This document shows positions 56,720 to 64,000 of a stretch of DNA of 64,000 bases, piece by piece. The DNA lies in contig MARA01000006.1 of assembly GCA_001792895.1 (NCBI GenBank), positions 1,612,001 through 1,676,000 on the forward strand, in the 5' to 3' direction. The DNA comes from Lentinus brumalis. Lineage: Eukaryota > Basidiomycota > Agaricomycetes > Polyporales > Polyporaceae. The translations under genes were made by a program, and so were the position numbers. Every line of letters begins with the position of its first letter. Position 1 is the stretch's first letter. Under the pieces are notes generated by a model. It worked only from the letters and a program-made list of their open reading frames with translations. It searched no databases and was not told the origin of the DNA.

Positions 56720-57698
56720 CTACACCGACTCGATCTTCACGGCCAACGCGCGGTCGATCTCCTCTTTCGAATGCTCCCAGACACGCTCCCTCTCTTCGTC
56801 CGTACCGTAGTGCTTGAGGTCTCCAATATCGTCTCCTCTCTGGTTCCGCCTCGAGAAGCCCCGTTCGGTCTGGAAGAGCGCGTAGAGCACATACTCCGCA
56901 CAGTCTTGAGGGGCGGCCGCAAGCGCACTCGCAAGGGCCACAAGTGGACGGAGAGCCCAATGGCTGTCTCGCACGAGGGACGTCGCGACCGCCCCGGGAT
57001 TGATGTGAATGAACGCGAGGTCAGGGTTCTCCCTGGCGTGGTGCTAACGGAGAAGCGGGTTAGGGCGTACGTGCAAGGAGAGCAACAGGCGAACGCACCT
57101 CGAACATAAGGTCGGTGTATGTTGGAGAAGTCAGGCCAGCTTTCAGGGCGCTGTAGCTCTTCTTCAGGCCAAGGTTGTCCAGCTCGACCGCACCGCCATG
57201 GCCTGCACCCAGGACGGACATGACTTTCGCGTCCTCCCCGGCGTCCTTCGCCTTGCGTAGGAGCGGGAGGAGGTCGTACACGAACTTCCAGCGCGCGTAG
57301 TAGTGCAGCCCGAGCCGCTTGTCGATTCCCTCCACGGTCTCCTCGCGCCCGCGAAAGTTGAAGAGCCCGGGGGAGAGCACGAGGAAGTTTATCTTGGGAA
57401 GGCGTTCGCGGAGGGAGGCGGTGGTCGCCTGGACGTTGCGCATGAGGAAGGCATCGCACGGGACGAACTCGTGCTTCGCTTCGGGTTTGGTGGGTTTCGG
57501 GAAGGACGCGATGATCTCGTCCGCGGCGGACTTGTTGCGCCCGACGATGACGATGTGCGCGTTGCCCTTGGTGTAGCGTGCGAAGGCCTCCGCGGTGGCG
57601 CGTCCGATTCCCGACGTTCCTCCAACGAAGACGGCGACCGGGAAGTAGGTGGGGGAGAAGGCTGCGTTTGCAGCGCGTACGGCGGCGAGGGCTGGCAT
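56720..57698 (-). CDS. Short-chain dehydrogenase/reductase, SDR-4 (intact, mosaic)
   Basis: Two exons, 57698-57099 (600 nt) and 57043-56720; 307 residues, intact. GGTSGIGRATAEAFARY is the cofactor turn and YSALK fits YxxxK. The N-half resembles SDR-1/SDR-2 (AAVRAANAAFSP, ARYTKGNAHIVIV), while the part after the intron resembles SDR-5 (HHARENPDLAFIHINPGAVA, GFSRRNQRGDDIG). This mix suggests gene conversion between copies. It is in tandem with SDR-5, 636 bases downstream of it. Confidence 0.93.
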
Positions 57699-58334
57699 GG
57701 GTGTTCGGACGTTCGGGATGGTATGTAGATTGCAGGGCGTTGTGCAGTCAAGCCAGCTACGTATATGTACTTGTCCACGATTTCACACCGAGGGGCCGCA
57801 GGTGTATGACGCGTCGGACCCCTATGGACCAGGCGTTGTGCAGCCGCGTATACGCGTACGCTCCCGGCCGGTCTGCAGTGCGCACATAGCAGGCGTTAGC
57901 AGGTCCGGATCCGTGTTGCGGAGCGCACGTTTCGCTCGAAGTCCGAAGTCTGAAACATGCAGACATCCTTGCCTGCGCAAAAGCGAAACGGTTGCGTACT
58001 CACCTGTCCTTCAGACGGCATCTGATGGACATCAAGGTGTCCGGCGTCGATGGGAGGTACTCACCATCTACGAACATGTCGGGCATGTAGAGTACATCAA
58101 ACGTGTTTCCGACTGAGGGGTTGAGAGCCAGTTATGATGATAAACATCGTGGATTCGTGTAGATGAGCTGGAGAAGGGCAAGGAGGGCCAGTCTCGGTGG
58201 CTGTACGAGTAAAGACTTTATGATATGGAGGTGGTCGGGCCGACTGGCATCTCGCTGCAGGCTGAGGTATGCCAACTGGTATCAATCGCTACTATGTCGC
58301 GCCTGTGCGCATGCGCATAAGGTGCATGTCGATC
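57699..58334. other. Intergenic between tandem SDR genes
   Basis: 636 bases: promoter of SDR-4 and 3' flank of SDR-5. No other gene seen. Confidence 0.5.
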
Positions 58335-59310
58335 CTATGCCGAATCAATCTTCACCGCCAACGCGCGGTCGATCTCCTCCCTCGAATGCTGCCAGACGGG
58401 CTCCATCTTGTCAAAGCTGAAGTACCTGAGGTTTCCGATATCGTCTCCCCTCTGATTCCGCCTCGAGAAGCCCCGTTCCGTCTGGAGGAGCGCGTACAGC
58501 ATGTACTCTGCAGAGTCTTCTGGCGCGGTCGAAAGCGCATTCCTCAGGGCGATGAATTGACGGAAAACCCAATAGTTGGATTTCATAATAGGCGTTGCGA
58601 CCGCCCCGGGATTGGTGTGAATGAACGCGAGGTCAGGGTTCTCCCTGGCGTGGTGCTAATGAAGGAGAGTATTAGCGCGTGGTCTCGGGGAGAGTAACGT
58701 CGGAACGCACCTCGAACATAAGGTCGGTGTATGTTGGAGTCACCAAGCCAGATTTCGAGGTGCTGTAGCTCTTCTTCAGGCCAAGATTGTCTAGGCTGAT
58801 CGGCCCGCCATAGGCTGCACCCAGGATGGACATGACCTTCGCGTCCTCTCCGGCGTTCTTGGCTTCGCGTATGAGCGGGAGGAGGTCATACACGAACTTC
58901 CAGCGCGTGTAGTAATGCAGCCCAAGCCGCTTGTCGATGCCCTCCACGGTCTCGTCGCGCCCGCGCAGGTTGGCAAGCCCGGGGGAGAGCACGAGGAAGT
59001 TGATCTTGGGGAGGCGTTCGCGGAGGGAGGCGGTGGTCGCCTGGATGTTACGCATGAGGAAGACATCACACGAGACGAACTCGTGCTTGGCTTCGGGCTT
59101 GGTGGGTCGCGGGAAGGACGCGATGATCTCGTCTGCAGCGGACTTGTTGCGTCCGACGATGATGATGTGCGCGTTGCCCTGGGTGTAGCGCGCGAAGGCC
59201 TCTGCACATGCGCGTCCAATACCGGACGTCCCGCCCACGAAGACGGCGACGGGGAAGTAGGCGGGGGAGAAGGCTGCGTTCGCAGCGCGTGCGGCGCGGA
59301 GAGCGGGCAT
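58335..59310 (-). CDS. Short-chain dehydrogenase/reductase, SDR-5 (intact)
   Basis: Two exons, 59310-58711 (600 nt) and 58655-58335; 306 residues, intact. GGTSGIGRACAEAFARY is the cofactor turn, YSTSK fits YxxxK, and HTNPGAVATPIMKSNYWVFR follows the intron. Start chosen at MPALRAARAAN to match the other copies; an in-frame upstream codon would add about 15 residues with no counterpart elsewhere. Nearest relative is SDR-3. It is divergent from F-box 3 across a conserved 581-base spacer. Confidence 0.93.
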
Positions 59311-59891
59311 GGGGATCTGGGAGTTCGGATAGTCACTTGGAAGACAGTCACTCATGCCATATGTATGTGTATGTGCTCACTGACCCTAGGGGAGGAGCGA
59401 GCCTACGAGTGTTGTGGATGACGTGTCGATCCGTCCAGTGCTGCCGGACATACGCACTCCCCCGGCAGGTCTTCCAATCAAGTAGGAAGGCGACAGCAGT
59501 GCGATGTATCATGTAGACATTCCTCTCTCGTCGGGCTTGAAGCTTGATGCGTGCAGTGAGACCTGCAGCTGCGTGAGTATGTTACCAACGTGCCTGAGAG
59601 CTTGAGCGGCGAGCGCGAGCATCCCTGTTGGCGCATAAGTATGCTTATATCTTCCTCTTCGACAACTTTTTGGTCAGATTGCTCTGCAGAAAGTTGTACC
59701 CAAAGCCGAAAGTCTGAGAGCGTGTAATGGGGGCAGAACACCGTGACGAGCCTGCTTAAGAAAGACAAGAAATGACGAGAAGCACTGTGGCTATCGGTGG
59801 CTGTACTCGTACAAGCTGGGTGAGCTCGAGCGCTCATGGGTCTCTGCTTCAAACCACCACCGCTATAAGTATAGGGCTTTCAATCAACGCT
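59311..59891. promoter_or_regulatory. Divergent promoter between SDR-5 and F-box 3
   Basis: Homologous in reverse complement to 37660-38189 (shared blocks CCACCG-TAGCCAC, GTCATTTCTTG, CAGCTGCAGGTCTCAC, GTCTACATGATAC). A TATAAGTATAG string about 25-35 bases before the F-box 3 ATG may be its core promoter. Confidence 0.7.
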
Positions 59892-62412
59892 ATGCCACTC
59901 AAGAAGAAGAGCAAGAACTCGCGAACTAGTGCCCCTGCCCCATCTGCCGGTAGCGCTAGCACCAAGACCGCCACTCGCAGTGGTCGAGTTCATGGTTCAT
60001 GCGGAGGATTGGAGGACATGCCCCTCGACGTGCTCTTCGAGGTACGCGTACTGCTGTGGAATGTATGTTGACGCATCTCAATGGTCTACAGATACTTCGC
60101 TTACTCCACCCCCGCGATCTCCTGAGTCTCGCGCGGACAACCAAGGACTTCAGGGCACTGCTCATGAGCCGTAGCTCCGCATCGTGCTGGGCGACATCCA
60201 GGAAGCAGATCGAGGGGCTACCTGAGATCCCGGAGAGTCTCAGCGAACCAGCTTATGCAAACCTTATGTTTTGCAACCACTGCCATGTACGTGGTCACAA
60301 TATCTCCTATCCGCTTGTACCCGACATCGCATACTCATGGACGTCCAGAGATGCCTCAAGACGGGTACGCACGTATCAGCGTACTGGGATATCCTTGCAC
60401 GGTATTGTACCGTATGCAGGGACGTCATGTGAGTCGCAATCGATGAACCCATACAGTGCACGTACGTCCATGCACTGACCTCAAAATCGTGTAGGATCAC
60501 ATCTAAGATCTCAACTTCCGCTATCCTCGTTGAGCTGAAAGGCATGGCGGAGGCCTGCGGCTTGACCTATGATAATGACATCGCAATACCAATCTACGTG
60601 AGGAGGTGACTGAACCAGACTCGCTTGCCAATCTGATGTTAACGTCTTTTCCAATCATCACACAGCTCCGAACGGTATGGATACTACTTACCAGAGCTCG
60701 AGGATGTCAAGAATGCCTTCAAGGCTCTGAAGACGAAGAAGGACAAGATCAAGTACATACGAGAGCGTGAGGCATTGGTGTCGCTCCGCCAAGATGTACG
60801 TGGTGCTATCGTCGCTCTCCCATCGCTTTGATCCTGATATCTACACCAAGAACGCGCTCAAGCTGACTGCTTGGGAAGAAGTTCTCGAGCAGAACGCCAT
60901 TGCCGAAGAAGCGGCTCTCGTGGCAGAGCGACGCGCTGCGTGTGTTCCATTTCCGCCGCAGCCTCAGCCGGCACTTGCTCACACGTGTCCGCAGGATCTG
61001 GGCGAAGCTTCGCGACGAAGGATGGGGAGAAGACATAGACTGGATGTCTTCCGCAGACCGGGAGAATTTATCGGATTTGAAGGTTGCCTGCCGGCCGTCC
61101 AAGTTAACAGATCGCAGTACGTTTGCAGTTATTGCAACTCGCTATAATATTCTGAAAGCTATCGATATTGAAACAGGCTGGAGTCTCTCTCGTGCGGCTG
61201 TCATCGGGTTCATGAAGAAAGTCCGCGTCCGCCGCCTGAAGGAACAACAAGTGGCGTTGTATGCGACACGCTTCATCTGGCTCGCTACAGCTCTTTGCGA
61301 GTATCAGCATCAGAAGTGGCTTGAAGACAGACAAGGTTATGTATTCGTGCCCTTCGCTGACTGCGTGACAGACAAAGAGATCCGGACCGTCATCGAAGAT
61401 ACACCTGCAGATTTTACGGAAGAGGCCGTCAAGGCGAAGTTAAACGATCTTGTGCCCACTGTCGTCTCTCGATGGGTCGATGGGCGTCGAGCGGAGTTCA
61501 CTACTCTGCTTCTCAGAGAGTTGGGACAGGATTCATTGGCTGCAGGCGCAGCAGATCCACTTGCCCTTGCGATCGCTTGGTTTGGTTGCACCAGCGGCTG
61601 GAGTTACGGTGGTTGCTCATGCAATGCTCGTTGGCCCAGAATCCTCGACCACTTGCACTTTCGAAGGGAGTACTTACTAGCCGGCGACACATTCGCGGCC
61701 GCCTTCAGGTCATCCCAGAAATCCTGGCAAGTGAAGTACAATGGTCAGCGCTGTTGCGCCGACAAGAGGCTCGCACACGTCCGCGACGTTATCACAGCGT
61801 GCGGCGCGGATCCTGATACGGCAACATATGCGCAGATGGAGGAGTCAAACACCCGCCTCGTCTGCCGTATCTGCGCGACTTTGCTCAAGCGCGAAGTTTT
61901 TGACTGGAAAGCAGCGGTAAATGCTCGACGTTACTTCTCCAGCTACTGCCCGCGTCTGACTGTCAGCCCGCAGGTTTCCCATGACTTTGAAAAGCACAAT
62001 TGCAGATCGGTTATCTCAAAACCATTGGCCAGACGGTGGGAGCGCATACCTGATGAGCTTGCTGCGGTTGCGAAGACTGTTGAGGAAGTGCTCCTCACGA
62101 AGACCACAGCCTACACGTCGTTTCGTTGCGCGTGGTGCGCCAAAGACGGACTTCCAGATACGATGATGAAGGCGCATATACAAAGCTGGTAAGTCGCACT
62201 TGCGGCCTTACAGTCACGGACACTTGCTGATGCGTGCTTGTTCCCGGCACCGTGCACGTAGCCACGGCAAGGCGTCACCACAGTTGGACGAAGATTTCTT
62301 CGTGTTTAATATGGACAGGACGAGCATCTGGATGTTTTCGGACATCCTCTCCGAGTCTCGTGCTGAGAAAGCCGCCGTGCAGGCAGGCACTGCCTTCTTT
62401 GCGCCCCTCTGA
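59892..62412 (+). CDS. F-box protein with Cys pairs, paralogue 3 (intact)
   Basis: Probable SCF substrate adaptor and the reference copy of the family here. Ten exons: 59892-60041, 60092-60286, 60349-60428, 60495-60605, 60666-60795, 60851-60939, 60995-61116, 61177-61916, 61974-62188, 62262-62412; 660 residues, every phase consistent. Basic start MPLKKKSKNSRTS, then F-box MPLDVLFEILRLLHPRDLLS, LARTTKDFRALLMSRSSASC. Cys pairs: CNHCH, RYCTVC, CSC, LVCRICATLL and FRCAWC...H. Helical parts include LKTKKDKIKYIRERE and IWAKLRDEGWGEDIDWMSSA. Intron 2 splits the Cys-rich segment right after CNHCH. In paralogue 1 this intron is 57 nt and stop-free, so it is easily read as coding. The end is VQAGTAFFAPL. 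Substrate unknown. Confidence 0.85.
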
Positions 62413-62760
62413 AGTCCTTTGGTACGGCGCGCACAGCGGCCAATGAATTGCTCTCTCTTTTGGTGCTCTGGTCCGCCTGCTCCGAACTTATACAGTACGT
62501 GCTGTCGGTACGCCGATGCTTGTCGTAATCAATCAACATCATGCTATATTGTCTGTTCAGGCCCACCCGGGCCCAGTTCCACGACGCTTGTGGTTGTCAC
62601 CGCCATCGACAACAACCCTGGGAGAAGTCGCCGGCAGTGGTAGCCGAAGGCCACGCTGAGCGGGCGTATTCGCACCGCTGTAAACATTGCCAGCGCCCTC
62701 TGCTCGTCGTTTGCCTTTCACCAACATCACGCAATTGCTGGCCACACTCCACTCGTCAAA
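62413..62760. other. Intergenic, no gene seen
   Basis: 348 bases between two plus-strand genes. No gene or element seen. Confidence 0.5.
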
Positions 62761-63851
62761 ATGGACGCAGACTATCGTTTCACATTTGGCGACCAGGAAG
62801 GGACCAAGGCTTACCGTGATCGCATGTTATGCTGGCTCGCAAATGCCAGCTTGTCCCCGCTTTCTGCTGGCACGACCTTCACCATCACCCTCGAGGCACC
62901 AAATCTACCTTCAACTTGCGCCAGACCCTCGTCAACGCGCGCATTGCCTGCGCTACCTTTCAGTGTTGCGACGCAGTACACGCTCACAATGCCTTTACAG
63001 GAGGGCGTCGGCTATCGCTCCCAAGTCTGGCTTGCTGTCCAATCAGGGCTCTTCCAAAACTCCCCAGCGGCGCCTGTCGTTTTCAAGTTCGTCATTCCTT
63101 CGAATGGGGACATCCCTGATGGGGATTTGAGTGATAAGGGAGTGTTTACGGATATGGACCGGGGACGCTACTTCATATTCCCGTACGACCTGGTCAAGGG
63201 CGAAGCAGCAAGCTACCGATCTCTCGCCGACTTCCAGGGAAGTACGCTGCCGTACTTTTACGGTGTTCATCAGGTTTGTCTCTGGCATTCTCTGGGTGTC
63301 CGATGACACTAACTCCAAACTGTCAGGTTACCATGCCTTGGGGCGAACCTGCGTGGATGCTTGCATTTGAGTGGATACCGGGCACTCCAGGAAGTCTCTA
63401 TCACCTGAACAATGTATTGACAGACGGTGGGGAGACAAAGTACCGCGATTTCGAACCCTTCATGCGCCTCGTAAGTCCTTGCCCGAACTTTGTCGTCACC
63501 TACTCACTCTGACGCTCTTTCAAGTTCCACTCTGCTCTGGACACCCTCCAAAGTGCTCACAAACGGAACATCAATCACGCCGATGTACGAGCTGCCAATA
63601 TCCTGATAGATGAAGCCCGCGACCAAGTTGTCTGGATAGATTGGACGTCTAACTCCCTACATCCCGATCCCGACGCTCGCATCGCGTGGGGTTTCGTCGA
63701 GTATGACCAATTAAAGTATGCGTTCGTGAAGTCGGGGATCGAACCGCAATGCTCCGAAATACGTCGCATTTGCAAGGAACTTATACCCACCGATACCGAC
63801 TCGGAAGACTCCTCCTCCCCCTCCTCCTCCTCCTCCTCCTCCTCCTCCTAG
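62761..63851 (+). CDS. Kinase-fold protein with a divergent catalytic loop
   Basis: Three exons: 62761-63273, 63327-63470, 63525-63851; 327 residues, phases consistent. The N-lobe shows YRSQVWLAVQSGL and PVVFKFVIP (Lys of the ATP site), then a hinge-like MLAFEWIPGTPGSLYHLNNV. The catalytic loop is INHADVRAANILID: the HxD...N of kinases is kept but the pattern is HADVRAAN, not HRDLKPEN. VVWIDWTSNS holds the metal-binding Asp in place of DFG. The second lobe is short. This is the kind of small kinase-like protein common in mushrooms. The C-terminus is a run of serines. Activity cannot be judged from sequence; substrate unknown. Confidence 0.72.
63806..63848. repeat. TCC repeat coding polyserine at a C-terminus
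   Basis: Tandem TCC triplets run up to the stop codon of the kinase-like gene, giving a serine-only end. The length is likely variable between strains. Confidence 0.85.
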
Positions 63852-64000
63852 TCCTAGTACCGCTACTATACATTCACTATCCTTGACCTTACTGGTATTA
63901 GGACACTGGCATCGAGTTACTGCACGTTATGTGGTACTGTTGACGTGTACACGGTCTCAAACGTCACTGTCGCGACATCGGGTGACCGCGCACGAGGGAG

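Noticed and set aside
60287..60348. Apparent frame break after CNHCH in F-box copies 2 and 3
   Set aside because: Explained by an intron with good GTACGT and CAG ends (62 and 65 nt) at the same place in both.
1..64000. Transposons, LTRs, CRISPR arrays, operons or a biosynthetic cluster
   Set aside because: No transposase, reverse transcriptase, regular repeat array or grouped backbone enzymes seen. The SDR copies sit near F-box genes, not near a synthase.

Overview
This window looks like nuclear DNA of a basidiomycete, most likely an agaricomycete (mushroom or polypore type). It is GC-rich, with genes on both strands about 0.3-1.5 kb apart and many short introns (mostly 48-65 nt, GTRNGT...YAG, with branch-like CTGAC/CTAAC boxes). 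Three tRNA genes carry introns. The protein families are typical of the group: an F-box type (LPLDVLxE), a 7TM family, BTB proteins and a serine-rich kinase-like protein. I see no operons, CRISPR, phage or intact transposon. Exon boundaries were worked out by hand from splice sites, reading-frame phase and family motifs.

Layout. 0-3.3 kb: 3' end of an ER FKBP isomerase, then mitochondrial cytochrome c peroxidase (-). 4.7-7.3 kb: F-box paralogue 1. 7.7-10.2 kb: a coiled-coil protein with an HMMR-like N-terminus. 10.9-11.9 kb: SDR-1. 12.1-15 kb: tRNA-Lys, RNA polymerase I subunit RPA43 (-), import-motor subunit PAM16. 16.4-20 kb: a membrane-anchored coiled-coil protein. 21.5-23.4 kb: PSR1-type phosphatase A (-). 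24.2-27.6 kb: KTI12 and a 7TM protein. 27.9-33.2 kb: tRNA-Lys, GH16 glucanase (-), pepsin-like protease, PHS1 dehydratase (-). 33.7-39.2 kb: SDR-2, decayed F-box paralogue 2 (-), SDR-3. 39.3-48.5 kb: tRNA-Gln, BTB protein, large LIM-C1-RhoGAP protein (-). 51.3-56.2 kb: PSR1-type phosphatase B (-), PAP1/YAP-type bZIP. 56.7-62.4 kb: SDR-4 (-), SDR-5 (-), F-box paralogue 3. 62.8-63.9 kb: kinase-like protein.

How it fits together. Most genes are unrelated housekeeping functions: mitochondrial import and peroxide removal, Pol I, tRNA modification, very-long-chain fatty acid synthesis, Rho signalling. Over this lies a local family expansion: five copies of one SDR, three of one Cys-pair F-box protein and two of one phosphatase. 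The divergent SDR/F-box pair at 37-39 kb occurs again, inverted, at 58-62 kb, including the shared promoter between the genes.

Quality warning. Several otherwise well-conserved genes (CCP1, RPA43, SDR-1, SDR-3, F-box 1, the coiled-coil protein, the bZIP) each need one base added beside a C/G run to stay in frame. Many are probably sequencing or assembly errors. F-box paralogue 2 also has a nonsense codon and is probably a real pseudogene.
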